Assembly (NCBI GenBank): GCA_016110215.1
Contig: JADWQD010000004.1
Span: forward strand, 806,001-870,000
Length of the DNA: 64,000 bases
Reading direction: 5' to 3'
DNA from: Capronia americana
Taxonomy: Eukaryota > Ascomycota > Eurotiomycetes > Chaetothyriales > Herpotrichiellaceae
Part shown: positions 21,401 to 32,239 of the stretch, one piece after another
How the letters are laid out: each line of letters starts with the position of its first letter
How positions within the stretch are numbered: position 1 is the first letter of the stretch
The notes under the pieces: model-generated
Told to the model about the DNA's origin: nothing
Database searches by the model: none
Seen by the model: the letters and a program-made list of their open reading frames with translations, nothing else
Translations under genes and position numbers: made by a program

Positions 21401-23951
21401 TGCCAGGGCTGCCCTGGCACCAGTCCCTGGGCTTGAAACAGTCCTAGCCGCTTCGAAGTGGTGGTTTCTGGGGTACGGAGGAGGATTGGTTCCCCCACAC
21501 GATTTGACCGAATCTCCCGTCTACTGGGTACTCGTAGAGTTATCAGGAACCGGATTTCCGGACGATTACTCGTACGAGGGTACCAGTCAGTGGCGCCAGA
21601 AGTAACGCAATGACCACCCTTCCCACATTTCGTGCTTCTCTCGGTAATCGAAGCAATTTTGTTCTCTTGGGCCCTCCCGTTCTCGCACGCATGGTGAACA
21701 AGATCGACAGTGAGGTCCTGAAGAATCGAGCAGGGAAATCGCCAAGCGACTGATCATTCTCAATCGTCCGTCAGGTGTGACAAGCTCGAAAATGCCGCCA
21801 ATTAGCACCTGGACATTCAATTCTCCCGGCCATGTAATCATGGCGGGACGAGGAGAGCTTAGAAGAATTGAGCCTCCCGCATCAAAGCAATGCTTTTTGC
21901 AAGGCCTCTGCCACCTATGACAGGCCGGTAGATGCAGCATTTTCCAACTGTTAGCGCACGATTGGTCTGGTATCCACCGGTCAGATGGGGACGTGCCTGA
22001 GGGCTCCGCCACGGCTTGAAGGGTAGTCGTTCGAGGCAATGGGCAGATTAGGCCAGTCTGTACCACATTCCACGTGTGCGAACAAGAAACGACCGAGACT
22101 CAGTCATCCGCTGGGGAGAATGTCTTCGCCGACAAGAGATTGGTGACATTGAGCGGTGTAAAAAATAACGCTTTGCTCGCATCCGAATCCTGCATGGCAT
22201 TGCATCGTGCAGATGGGTTCAGGAGACTATTGTCTGCCAAAGTTCGACCTGCTGCAGTCGACGGTCGACGGCGCCGGGTTCGCCTCGGACTGCAGGTCAC
22301 TGCGTGCATTCTGGATCAGCAATTCTCCGTCGATGCCTGGCGTTCGGTGTCTGGCACGTACAACGAAAGGAAGATCAACAATCAGAGCCGACCTACTTGA
22401 TTTTGTTGCCACCTGGAGAAAGCATCCAACGGGGTTCTGAAGAGCGCTTGGACGCACGTGTGCAGCACTGGCGTGATTCTACAGCCTCAAAGGCAAGATA
22501 AAGTTGAGCGGGCGCCTTAGTAGTGGACGATTGCAGTGGACGCAAAGCAATGGTTGAGACGACGGGGCAAGGATGCTCAAAGTGAGGCGAGAAGGAGGCG
22601 GCGGCCCCATTTGGCAGGGCGGCTGACGTCGACGGCTCTGATTGGCTGCCGCTTGGAGGGGCGTCACCCGTTGACAAGACCCCCTCGATGCTTGGGGAGC
22701 CCTCTCGAGGCAACCACTGTCGACAATGTCCCAAGCCAAATCGAGCTTGCTGCAATTCAACGCCATCAGCGGACGGCTATTGGCGAGCTGCTTTGACCCT
22801 CTCCCCTGAAGTCTTATATCTTTGCTCGAGGCTCTCGCCATGAACGTGTCTGACTCTACCACGACGACATCGCGACTTCGAAGAACCACAGCGCACAAAC
22901 GCGCGACATCCCCGGCGCCACTGTCCTTAGCCCCCTTTATACGTTTACGACTGCTGTGCGGTCGCGTTGCCCGACATGCCACCATCAATCAGCTCTACGA
23001 ACGACTACTGGATATCAGGTTATGGTCTATCCCGCCATATTGTCCTTCGACAGCTCCAATACTTCCTGGGCCCAGGCGCCACCGTGAGGCCATACTCTTA
23101 TCACGTATGACAACCACGACAACCATGGAAGTGTTGCAGGCTGACCGGACCAGGGACGGGAAGGTTTTCTGATCAACGGACCGCAGTTGACCAAGGTAAG
23201 TCAGTCGAAGCATTAGGTGGGTGGCACTGATGGTGTCTCAGGAGCAAATCGAGGATCTCAAGAGGCAATCGGAGCAGTATGAACGGCAGCAGACGATGAG
23301 GATGTCCAACCGAGCCAGCAGCGGCACCGAGGACGACGATTGTGACATCAATGAGATTGTTTCGATTAGTGCAAGTCGGCGGCATAGTCCGACGCATGCT
23401 TCTGCGTCCCAATACAGGCGAGAACGACACCGGTGACCATTGCCAATCTGGACAAGGTTATTGGAATTCTGCATGCTGCATGACTTATGTGGCGGTTGTA
23501 TTACTCGGACGCTGAGAAGAGGATCAAGCGGGTGTCAATTCGCACAAACACTGCATGCGACAAGACTCCAACTCTCCACTGAATGACAGGAAGCCATGCA
23601 ACGAAGGCGGTCGTCGAATGCCAGAAGGGCACGGGCGGACTGTTGTTGCATAATGGGGGCACATGACCAGAGTGTAAGATGCGGGGGACATGCGCCTCAG
23701 AGTTTATCAGGTTGGACTGACCGGTCGCATACCGGAAAGTCATGTATATGCAGGTCTGTTTGGGGCTGGAGTCGTGGCAGCTTGACGCTTCCCAAGGCAT
23801 AGAGAAAATGCAGGTTCGGGACCCACAGGTGGTGTGAACTGCGGAGCAATCTCTTTCTCGACTGGAAATAGCGGTGATGATTGGCGCATGCGAGGCCCGG
23901 TTTGTTGTGTTAGCATTTAGTGGTAGACAGAAGACTCGATGTTTCTGCATC
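18416..23951. other. Gene-poor interval of about 5.5 kb
   Basis: The longest open frame (20961-21605, 214 codons) begins at GTG, shows no family resemblance and no splice context, and is treated as chance. The only part with a coding look is the spliced stretch near 22840-23436, listed separately. No tandem repeat, transposon ORF or terminal repeat was noticed. Long UTRs, a non-coding RNA or degraded sequence are all possible. Confidence 0.4.
22840..23436 (+). CDS. Possible small spliced gene of unknown function
   Basis: A good splice pair lies at 23195-23241: AAG|GTAAGT donor and TGTCTCAG acceptor. Joining across it keeps a frame that reads GFLINGPQLTKEQIEDLKRQ, with a Glu/Arg/Gln-rich helix-like part, an acidic GTEDDDCDINEIVSI segment, and a stop at 23434. 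Upstream, this frame meets a stop unless a second intron (acceptor near 23153) is used. An ATG frame from 22840 (MNVSDSTTTTSRLRR) could be the first exon, but the joins are not certain. No family recognised. Confidence 0.27.
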
Positions 23952-24344
23952 TCAAGATCCTCTGTATGTCGTGTAGGTCCACGGGCCAACCAACACAGGA
24001 ACATGGTAATGCCGCTCGCCCTTTTTGACGTAGAACTTGACCTCGACCTCGGGCCAGAAGCTCTCGACGCCCTTCTCCTCATACCAAGGGCCAATATCGA
24101 ACTTGATACTCCAAGCGATTCGCTCTCCCGCAGAGTATCCTTCCATGACCTCTTGTAGACTTTTGCCGGCAGATGGCTCCCACTCTTTGACCCGCCCATC
24201 CTCGTTTGTGAAAGCAGTGAAGGCCACACTCGACTGTGGACTCGAGCTGCTGTTGGACGACAGAAGCGTCAATGTAGATTTCAGGCCGGACGCTGGAGTG
24301 CCCGACAGTGTGTTCAGGACATGGCAGGTGATGGGGGAGGCCAT
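23952..24344 (-). CDS. 5-hydroxyisourate hydrolase (transthyretin-like)
   Basis: Single exon, 130 aa from the ATG at 24344 (MASPITCHVLNTLSGTPASG). Family motifs are present: the N-terminal CHVLNT with its active-site histidine, the arginine in EDGRVKEW, the HYHVPVLVGPW segment with a second histidine pair, and the C-terminal YRGS that defines HIU hydrolases against transthyretin. The enzyme converts 5-hydroxyisourate, the product of urate oxidase, to OHCU on the way to allantoin. No PTS1 tripeptide follows YRGS, so a peroxisomal location is not indicated by this end. It lies 276 bp downstream of, and in the same direction as, the MFS transporter gene. Confidence 0.94.
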   Translation of the reverse strand: MASPITCHVLNTLSGTPASGLKSTLTLLSSNSSSSPQSSVAFTAFTNEDGRVKEWEPSAGKSLQEVMEGYSAGERIAWSIKFDIGPWYEEKGVESFWPEVEVKFYVKKGERHYHVPVLVGPWTYTTYRGS

Positions 24345-24620
24345 TGTGTGGTGAGAACGAGGGGCGCAGTGACTGTGCAGCTGTGACAGGCGTTGCATAG
24401 AGAGGCTTTGATTCTTCAGTCGGTGAGTTCTTGAGATGTTCGACCTGGTTAAATGCAACAAAACCTGGCGGAGGACGCCGACGTCAGAAGGAAGTCGCCA
24501 GGTGTGAAAGTCGCACCTTCCCTCGCTTCCTTATCGGTGGGGCGCTACGGTCGAGTATTTGTTATCGGAAGGCGGCGAAACGGCGCAGCACGCGGAAGCT
24601 CGACGCCGAGTCTCCGAATC

Positions 24621-26502
24621 TCAGCCATCCGCCTCTCCGTCTTGTCGAAGCTCGCAATACCCTCCTTCAAGCGTCAGTGGCCGGACATCGGCGTGCTTCT
24701 GACGCAGCAGGTAGCGTCTCATGAACCAGGGCAAGTACTCGGTGACCTGATATTTCACAAACGCCCTCGTGGAGATAGAGAAGACATCGTCGAGTTCGTC
24801 GAGTGTTTTGAGTCGCGTTTCCGGTAGGAGAAGGAAGATCAATATCACTGCCACAACATTCAGTGCTGCATATAGGGCAAAGGCACCTTGAGACTTCAGG
24901 CTTGTAAGAATCCGGGGAAATGTTAGCGAGAGCACGGCTGCCCAGAAATTAGCTGTCGCGACGGCGAAGCTCATTCCCACTTCTCGATGTGAGAGGGGGA
25001 ACACTTCCGCCGAATAAGCATTGGGAACTGGGCCCATTCCTGGTGAGTACAAAGCGCAGAAGAGATAAATGAGCGCCACGAGCACTCCAAAGTGAGCTGG
25101 GTTGTCTTCCGGGATGTCGAAAGAGAGGCCGGCCGCCAACATTGTCACCGCCATCAACGGGAGAGTTAACAGGAGGAGCGACCTCCTCCCTAGGGTGTCC
25201 ATCGTCCACACCGCAGGGAAAGCGCCCAGGAAGTTGACCAAGCCGAATATGCAGGAGGCCAACAGCGCCCCAAAATCGGAGAACCCTGCATCCGAGAATA
25301 TCGTCGACGAGTAGAATGCGATAATATTGATGCCGCACAGCTGCTGAGAGAGCATCACAACATAGGAAGCCGTGGTCGCCCGTCTGATGCGAGGCACCAC
25401 GAATAGATCGCAAATCCTCCGTGAAAAGGAGGGTTCCTCCGGGTCCGCAACTTTGGACTTGACGACGTGTTGTCGGTATGTTGAGTATAGCTCTTTAGCT
25501 GCCTGCAGTTCGGTATTCCGGAGTCGGACCAAGGATCGGAAAGCAAGATCATAGCGGTTGCCTTTTTTCACATACCATGCAGGCGATTCGGGACAGAAGT
25601 ACAACATGCCGAGTAGAGGAATGGTTGGGAGGAAGGGGGCCGCCAGTTGAAGCCGCCAGGCATTATCGCCATACTTTCAAGTCAGCCACTCCGGCGAACA
25701 TCAAGCCTTGAGGCAGGGGACTTACGTGGTAGACTGCAGCATTGGCCACAAATCCCAAGAACAGCCCGAAGGCGGTCCACATCTGCCATGATACGGCGAG
25801 GCCACCACGGATGCCAGCCGGCGCGCATTCAGCCGCATAGACAGACACGGTGCTCGCATCCAGACCAAGCCCAATGCCTAGCAGAAATCGAGAGATCAGC
25901 AACTGCAGCCAAGTCCTGCTGAGGGAAGACCCAAGATTTGAAACCAGGCACAGCAATCCTCCCGAAAAGACCGCTCCACGCCGGCCGAGTCGACTGTTGA
26001 CAGGATCCGAGAGCCAAGCACCAACCAAGCCCGTGCTGAGGTATATGGCGCTGTTGATCAAACCGACCACAAAGTTGTCGTGCTTGCTGTTGGAGCCAAC
26101 CCCCAGAGCCTTTGGAAAGTAGAGATTGGCCCCGTTCATGCCAGTCTGCGCCCAGCCTTGCTCTACAGCCCCAACAGAGCATACCAGAATGGTAAAATAA
26201 AGCATCTTGGGTTGGCGCCATTTCCGCTCCGTCTCGTCGTTCAAGGACTGCAACTCCGAACCGCTAAGGTCGACATCGGCCAGCGGTGCTTCTCCCTCGA
26301 CGAGCACCGCAGCTTTGCGCAGCGCCGTAATATGCTCGGTTAACCCGTGAAGGTCAGCGAATTGCTCAACTTGGTCGGGGACAGAAGTCCCGCCGAGCCC
26401 ATTGTTCTCGGCATGCTCCCATGTTAGGGAATCCTGCCGGGAAGATGACTGGGCGCCGCCAGTCTCAACTTCGTCGCGATGCTGATTATCAGGTTTTGAC
26501 AT
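24621..26502 (-). CDS. MFS sugar/polyol-type transporter
   Basis: Exons 25726-26502 and 24621-25673 give 609 aa; intron 25674-25725 (GTAAGT..AAAG). A cytoplasmic N-terminus of about 100 residues precedes a 12-helix sugar-porter fold. Family marks are SRLGRRGAVFSGGLL in the helix 2-3 loop, RFLLGIGLGLDASTVSVYAA, PESPAWYVKKGN after helix 6, QQLCGINIIAFYSSTIF in helix 7, DTLGRRSLLLL, and PETRLKTLDELD at the end of helix 12. The usual PESPR is PESPAW here. Substrate cannot be read from sequence; members carry hexoses, pentoses, polyols or quinate. It shares a 475-bp divergent promoter with the HAUS1 gene. The hydroxyisourate hydrolase gene lies just downstream on the same strand. Confidence 0.9.
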
Positions 26503-26977
26503 GTGGAATCCTTATACCCTTTTCGGTCAAGATCTTAGGGTCAAGCACAGTATTGGCACAGAGTATGCGGCTTCAGAGGACGGAGCAATGGTCCACGTTG
26601 AGACAAGCACCCCAAGGAGGCGATTTTAAGGGTGTCAACTGGAGCTTGTGGTCCGCCGTATCATGTGTGGGGTTAAACGGCGCGTTTTTTTGAGTACGGT
26701 GATCCGTAAGTATGTATCTATTAATTTAATAAAAGGTCAGAGACGTTGCTGAGCCATCACCAATTCCTCCGATGTCAATGAGCCTGAGAGAAACAGACAC
26801 GACTTGCTTCCCTGAAGACTGCAGAGGGTGAAGCAATGCTTCTCCGTAAAAGCGCGTCCTCGGACTCTTTCTTCCTGCAAGTGTCAACACCCCGCAGGTT
26901 TAGACTGTCCTTGCTTGCAAGACTGACTTCCCCGACTCTCTAGCATTCCTTGAGACCGCTCATGTGAGATTGATGAT
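26503..26977. promoter_or_regulatory. Divergent promoter region, MFS transporter / HAUS1
   Basis: 475 bp between two divergent start codons. It includes a short AT-rich patch near 26715-26735. No defined binding site is claimed. Confidence 0.5.
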
Positions 26978-27967
26978 ATGGAAGCCTCCCCATCCAAAGC
27001 CCGCGCTCAGGCCATTGAGTCGCACTCCTGGTCAATCGTTCTTTCATGGCTCTTGAACCTTTACCACCCGTCTCCAGTTCCGGCGTTTGAGCGGAACGCT
27101 ACTACTTTGATGGCGTTCCAATCCCTCATGGCCGGAAACATCGCAGCAGACCGGCTTCAGGAGTTACTCGTCAATGCTAAATGTGAGGAACTCGCCAATG
27201 CAGAACACGACCGATGGCAGCGACCGGGGGAGGAACAGACAACAGAGAATAGCGCCACTTCGCTTCTTTCGATACTCGAAGACTCACTCTCAGAGGCCGG
27301 GAAGGCATCATTAGAGTCTCTAGCCCGCTCAGCAGTCCTGCTCGGCTGCTTCTCGCCATCCTTGTCCTCGTCATCACCATCACCATCGGCGAGCGTCAAT
27401 GAGAGTCTCCCAGCTCGGATCCTTGATCTCTCCCGCCAGACTTTCCGTCTCGAAGACCACATTTCCTCCATTGAAACTCTCACGTCCGACCTGCAAGCCC
27501 AAACCACCCAGACGCTGCACGACCTGTCCGCAGTCCGCGCAAGAGCCGCACAATTGTCCAACCCAGAGGATACAATGGATTCACGTCCATCTACACCGCC
27601 CCATGCATCGAGCATCGGCCCGACGACGGATTACTCATATTTACACGCCCAGACTCTCCACCATCAGCGTGAAACAAAACAACTGCAGCTAAAGTCAGCG
27701 GAGTACAAGGCCCGCATCGACGTCCTTGAGCGCCAGCTCTCAGCCGCGGGTCCAGCAGCATCGGACGTACCGAGTACAGCTAATTTGGTCTCGAAACAAC
27801 AGGCCCTGGATGACAAGAAGAACCGGATCGCGGCATTGGAAGCCCGATTCAAGGAGTTTCATGGCCTGCCCCCAGATATCGTTGCCTCAAGGAGGGAAGT
27901 CAACCGGCTTCAGGCCGAATTGGAGACCCTGAAGAGACGGAGGGATGAGCTGTTTGAGAGAATCTAG
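26978..27967 (+). CDS. HAUS1: Augmin (HAUS) complex subunit 1
   Basis: Single exon, 329 aa. The N-terminal segment SWLLNLYHPSPVPAFERNAT followed by TTLMAFQSLMAGNIAADRLQ matches the HAUS1 pattern W-L-x-x-(F/Y)-x-x-x-x-(I/V)-P-x-(Y/F)-E-x-N. The rest is mostly alpha-helical with coiled coils at about residues 155-205 and 225-325 (LEARFKEFHGLPPDIVASRR), interrupted by a Ser-rich loop. HAUS1 pairs with other augmin subunits to recruit gamma-tubulin and branch new microtubules from old ones in the spindle. Augmin is present in filamentous fungi such as Aspergillus but missing from budding yeast. The call rests on the short N-terminal signature plus coiled-coil layout, so a different coiled-coil protein remains possible. 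Confidence 0.72.
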   Translation: MEASPSKARAQAIESHSWSIVLSWLLNLYHPSPVPAFERNATTLMAFQSLMAGNIAADRLQELLVNAKCEELANAEHDRWQRPGEEQTTENSATSLLSILEDSLSEAGKASLESLARSAVLLGCFSPSLSSSSPSPSASVNESLPARILDLSRQTFRLEDHISSIETLTSDLQAQTTQTLHDLSAVRARAAQLSNPEDTMDSRPSTPPHASSIGPTTDYSYLHAQTLHHQRETKQLQLKSAEYKARIDVLERQLSAAGPAASDVPSTANLVSKQQALDDKKNRIAALEARFKEFHGLPPDIVASRREVNRLQAELETLKRRRDELFERI

Positions 27968-28779
27968 CAGGCGTCCCGCCTGCGACGTCCATATTCCACG
28001 TAGAGCACAGCAGTCAAAACGGGATTGCTCAGTACGATGTTCGACCATCGGCTATCGACCATCCCCTAAATGATGTGACGTGGAGGTAGAAGTGCAATGG
28101 TATACCATAAACATCGAGTCCAGGTAGGCGAGGCGATATTCAAGCTGCAAGACCCGGCTGCAAGACTTACTGGACCCTCGCGGAGATTCACGATCCTGTC
28201 AGCCCGTAGGACGTTGACATCAGAACGATCGTCTTCGAGGACAGCCCTATTGCCACCCGCGATGCGCACGCCCCTCGCCGCTCGGGAGGGGATCGCGGTG
28301 ACCGGCGCAATTGAGCAAAACGAAGGGGGGCGGACTGAGAATGCGGGTGGGGGGTCGTTGCAATCTCATACGACGCCCGGCAGAAGCAGCCGCGACGCGT
28401 GAAATACGCATTGGATCGAGAGGGGATACGACAAATTGCGTGTGGCCTGAAGACAGGGCAAGGACCGTGAGCGGAAGGTGGACAATGGCGCCGCTCGCTT
28501 CCTGGCTACAGGACTTCGCTTCGGTATCTCCACAAAGAGGAGCCGAGGAAGGATACATTACGAGTTTTCGAGTCATACGAGACGCCGCAACGGGAATGGG
28601 TTTCAAGGCGGTGGGAAGGTTCAATGTGGAAGGGAGGTTCGATGCGGACAGGCTCAATACTGTAGGAATGCATCACCATTATAGCTGAAGACAGTAGGCT
28701 TCCAAACGCAACTTACACCATCCCCGGCTGCCTACCTATCTGCCTACATATTTACGTACTTACAGACGGTCCAGACACT
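27968..28779. other. Convergent 3' region between HAUS1 and GNAT-like gene
   Basis: 812 bp between facing stop codons. Several short overlapping ORFs on both strands, none with family resemblance. Confidence 0.45.
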
Positions 28780-29679
28780 TCAACCCAGAGCCCCAACAGC
28801 GGCGACGGGGGCACCGTTGGCGTGGCCGTTGGGCTCCTCACCGGGCCTCAGCTCGCAATAGATCTTGGTGGTGCGCTGGCGACAGTTCTCTCCGAAGGGC
28901 TTGACCTTTGTCTTGACGCCGTCGACGTCCTGTTCCTCCTCCAGCTCGGCGGTGTTGAACTCGCAGACCAGCGTGCTCTTGAAGGGTGGGGGCGGCTGCG
29001 ACCACACCTTCGTGACGGCGTCGGAGAGACACTCGATCTGGATGGCCCGGAAGCCCTGGCCGTGGGCGTAACGCATGAGAAATTGGGCGAGCGCTTTCAT
29101 GACGCCCTTGCCCTCGGCGTCGTGGCGCGTGCTGGTGGCGTTGCGCAGCAGCAGCTGCTTCTCGGCCGTGGGTTTCCAGCTGGCTTCGGGCCGCGTGTCC
29201 AGCGTCTCGAGCGTGTGGTAGATGGTGCCGAACAAGGGGAGGCACTCGATCAGGGGCATGAGGCGCGCCATGTCGAGCGCGTGGATGCCGTCGTAGGCCA
29301 TGGCCACGCTGACGAGCGGGAAGTCCATCTGCGCGAGCAGCTGGTCCGCGTCCAGCGTCGTGTCCTGCATGTCCCAGTACAGTTTGCCGTCGGGCCGCGA
29401 TTCCGCCCGCTTGAACTGGTATTCCAGGTCGAAGACGCCGAAGCTGTGGCCCGACTCGATCTGGTGGCGGATCAGGTACTCGCCGGCCGTGTAGCCCTGG
29501 TAGAGCCGCGCCGTCTTGTTGTCCGGGTAAACCACCGGCCAGACGGGCGAATAGAACAGGTTCGAGTGTAGCACGATGGCTAGCGCGAAGGGGAGGTGTT
29601 CCTCTGTGAGTCTCCGGATCTCATAGCGAGGCGGGAGGTTTGTCGGATTGTCCGCCGTCGCTGCTGATAACTTGGTCAT
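28780..29679 (-). CDS. GNAT-like N-acetyltransferase-fold protein
   Basis: Single exon, 299 aa from the ATG at 29679 (MTKLSAATADN). The frame opens further upstream only from a GTG. The N-terminal part reads YEIRRLTEEHLPFALAIVLH, the usual beta1-alpha1 of GNAT proteins. The acetyl-CoA-binding motif region is at about residues 185-220 (GKGVMKALAQFLMRYAHGQG then FRAIQIECL). Fungal members carry the central MAYDGIHALDMARLMPLIEC region. The C-terminus has FGENCRQRTTKIYCEL and a short Gly/Ala tail. Substrate is unknown. The sequence is markedly GC-rich at third codon positions, which leaves long antisense frames that I do not count as genes. Confidence 0.72.
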   Translation of the reverse strand: MTKLSAATADNPTNLPPRYEIRRLTEEHLPFALAIVLHSNLFYSPVWPVVYPDNKTARLYQGYTAGEYLIRHQIESGHSFGVFDLEYQFKRAESRPDGKLYWDMQDTTLDADQLLAQMDFPLVSVAMAYDGIHALDMARLMPLIECLPLFGTIYHTLETLDTRPEASWKPTAEKQLLLRNATSTRHDAEGKGVMKALAQFLMRYAHGQGFRAIQIECLSDAVTKVWSQPPPPFKSTLVCEFNTAELEEEQDVDGVKTKVKPFGENCRQRTTKIYCELRPGEEPNGHANGAPVAAVGALG

Positions 29680-30485
29680 CTTTGTTCGAGGGGTGGGTGT
29701 TAGTGAGTGACTGCGTGAGTGGCCGCGGTGTTGTACCACAGAGTCAATATGAGGGCACCCGAGATTTCTCTACCAGCCTGGCAGCGAGAGGTGGGACATC
29801 ACACTCTTTTATGCTGGCATGTAAGCCTTGCTGCCGCCGCTGAACGGGCCATTTCCGGCTAAAGCTAAGCAGCTTACCATGTAAGTCCTCCAACATATAC
29901 GGATTGCCCGATCAGGCTGCGACCCCGGTAACGATGTAACGAAGCTCTTTGATACCCTGATCAGTCCACATCTCCGGGACCCCATGTGCTGACCGGTGGG
30001 CGGGCCCTATGCGACTTTGTCAGGCCCAGGGCGATTCCCATGTTAGGTGGTAGGTGGGTGTTCTGGGTGGAACACGATGTAAGCTCCAGAGCCCCGAGGA
30101 TGTACGTCAGCAAAGATGAAGAGAATTGATCCACTGCGCCTGGAAGATAATCCGATGGTCATCGATGTACTGTGATTGACCGGATGAGGATGAGGGGCAT
30201 AAGCGGCACCAGTCTGGAGGTGTAGTTGTCAAGCGAAGGTGAGCTTTGAAGGTATGTAGAAATCCTCATCGCGCTCATCAGAAGTTAGCGTTTACTGGAA
30301 GCGTAATCTTTAAATAAAATAATTTGACTAATAAAGTACTTGATGTATATCATGAACGGGCTAAGAGATCCAATAACCAGCATGAATTGCTAGGCGATCC
30401 CCAGGGGCGGTGGACCTGATGTCGTATTGCCCCTCACTATTTTTTGTCAAGCCAGCCAGGCTAGAATGCCACTTCAATCCCCCGT
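29680..30485. other. GNAT promoter side and AT-rich edge of accessory island
   Basis: No gene seen. A strongly AT-rich stretch at about 30308-30350 differs from the surrounding base composition and marks the left edge of the accessory island. Confidence 0.45.
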
Positions 30486-31778
30486 TTGACCTCTAGAGGC
30501 GGATCCTCTTTATATGGCACAATAGACACAGTGTACGATGCGTTGCAGGATAGCAGTTTGCGGTTAGATCCTTCCAGACTTCTGTTCTTGCAGAACTGGG
30601 ATCAGGATCTCCGGTTCAGACTCAATTGGCTCCAGGTTAATCATCAAGGAACAATCGACAATTTGCGGGTGAGTTGAGCCTATCGATACCCTAAAGCTAA
30701 CATACATTTTGCTGACAATCGAAGCAATGGCAACCGGCTGGATGTCTTCCGGAAGTGGCTCTGAAAGAAAGGCTCTCCGCATTGAACGACGTGGTCGCTT
30801 TCATCGATGCGGTTAATCACCTCAAGAGTGGGGACCTGGAGCAGTTTGAGAAAGAAAGATCAACCTTACTCGGTGCCATGCTCGGTTGTAGCAAGAGATC
30901 TGAGCTGGACCGGCTTCTTTATACTCTGTATTGCCTTCTGCGGGTGAGTAATGATCGCAGTACCCAACCTTTGAAGAACCATTCGGCTAACAAGCATGTC
31001 AATCAGTTGAGCCAAGAGGCCAAGGATTGGCGCGCCTGTCTCGAGTTCCTCGACAGGATAGAGGCGACTGAACTGGATCTCAAAGCGAAGCCAGGATTTG
31101 TCGATCTGGACAAAGAGAAGTACTCCGCGGAGGCGTGGCGTTTCAGGCTCCGCGCTGGATGCTACCGTGGTCTGGGCGACGACCATAAACACGAAGAGTG
31201 CCGTCAGAGGTCGAAGCTAGCCACAGTTCTCGCCGACCGTCTCAGGACCTCGTGGGATAAGGCCCTAGAATCAGAGCAGGTCAACCGGCAGAGACTGCTC
31301 TATACTTGGGTATTGGATGCCGAGCCGGCGCAAGACCCCCAAACAGACGCCAGTCCGCCCCTACTATTCTCACCTCCGCAGATGGTGAACGTCCCCGTGC
31401 CGAAGGAGGAACTTGAAGAAGATCCGGGATTACTTCGCTCCCCCAATTCAAGGGGTGGAACAGCTCGGCGGCTCTGGGCCTATGCAGAGAATGCCAGCTA
31501 ATCCACAGCCGCCAAACCCGTCATACATCCAACGTCCATTTCTAGTCGAAGCTCGGTGGCTCACGGTTGTCCGGTATCTGAGCCTGGTGACCGGGAGAGA
31601 AGAACGACATCCGACGCCTCTGCCTGAATTCAAACGAATCGGTACGAAATTTGATCTGGTGTTGTACATGGAGTCCGAACGGGGCGACATCCTAGCGGGG
31701 GATCTCAGAAGGAAACATGGGTTCGACGTCAATAATTTGACTGACTTACAGTTTCTTCAATACCTTGGATTGGATTGA
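30486..31778 (+). pseudogene. Unrecognised fungal gene, probably damaged or multi-exon
   Basis: Protein-like sequence runs through three linked segments. The first, about 30486-30668, reads DALQDSSLRLDPSRLLFLQ and ends at a GTGAGT donor. It joins through an acceptor at 30724 (AATCGAAG) to a second frame extending to 31501, mostly helical, Glu/Leu/Arg-rich (EQFEKERSTLLGAMLGCSKR). The third lies in another frame, ending at 31776, and holds PFLVEARWLTVVRYLSLVTG. The switch between segments two and three needs either a 103-nt intron with a weak donor (31385-31487) or a frameshift. No ATG opens the first segment, so a 5' exon is missing or the gene is broken. The start of segment one vaguely recalls HeLo-type helices of fungal incompatibility proteins, but this is too weak for a call. 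Confidence 0.45.
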
Positions 31779-32239
31779 GTGCCATATCGAGGTAGTTGGC
31801 CGAACGATATCGCTAAAATGGAGGTGGTATGGTGTGCCATGTCGTGGAGCTTGAAGTATTTCCCAAAGTGTCTACATCGCCACGGCATCTACAAAGGAAA
31901 TGAGTTGGTTGGACACGACTTTCGTCGTTCCTCCATAAACGCATTTTGCGCTCAAAAGGTCGCCTGCGCTTGCATAACATCAAGCCTCAAGTGGCGTGAT
32001 GCAGTCTCCGGGCTGTGGGATGGCGCCAGAATGGCCTGACAAGGTCTCGAGTGTCACAGCGCTGGATCGCAGGAGAGCATTGTGTTTGTTGGGTCGCGTT
32101 ATTGAACTCGTACTCGCTCGGTCACATATCCAAGGTATCATCCTCATTCTTGCTCCTTTCGACTCCATTCGCGGTATCTCGGTGCCTGTGAACACGTCAA
32201 TCATACATCACTCACTTTAACCCACGGTCAGAGTAACAA
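31779..32239. other. Gap between the unrecognised gene and the ankyrin pseudogene
   Basis: About 460 bp with short ORFs of no recognisable family. No NACHT or NB-ARC motif is present that would tie the two flanking fragments into one NLR-like gene. Confidence 0.4.

Noticed and set aside
20961..21605. 214-codon plus-strand ORF
   Set aside because: It begins at GTG rather than ATG, has no family resemblance, no splice context and mixed composition typical of chance frames in GC-rich DNA.
22479..22988. 169-codon minus-strand ORF
   Set aside because: Composition is Arg/Ser/Pro/Leu-rich with no motif, and overlapping plus-strand splice signals explain the region better.
28822..29571. 249-codon plus-strand ORF antisense to the GNAT-like gene
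   Set aside because: It is a mirror frame produced by strong third-position GC bias; the minus-strand frame has the GNAT motifs.
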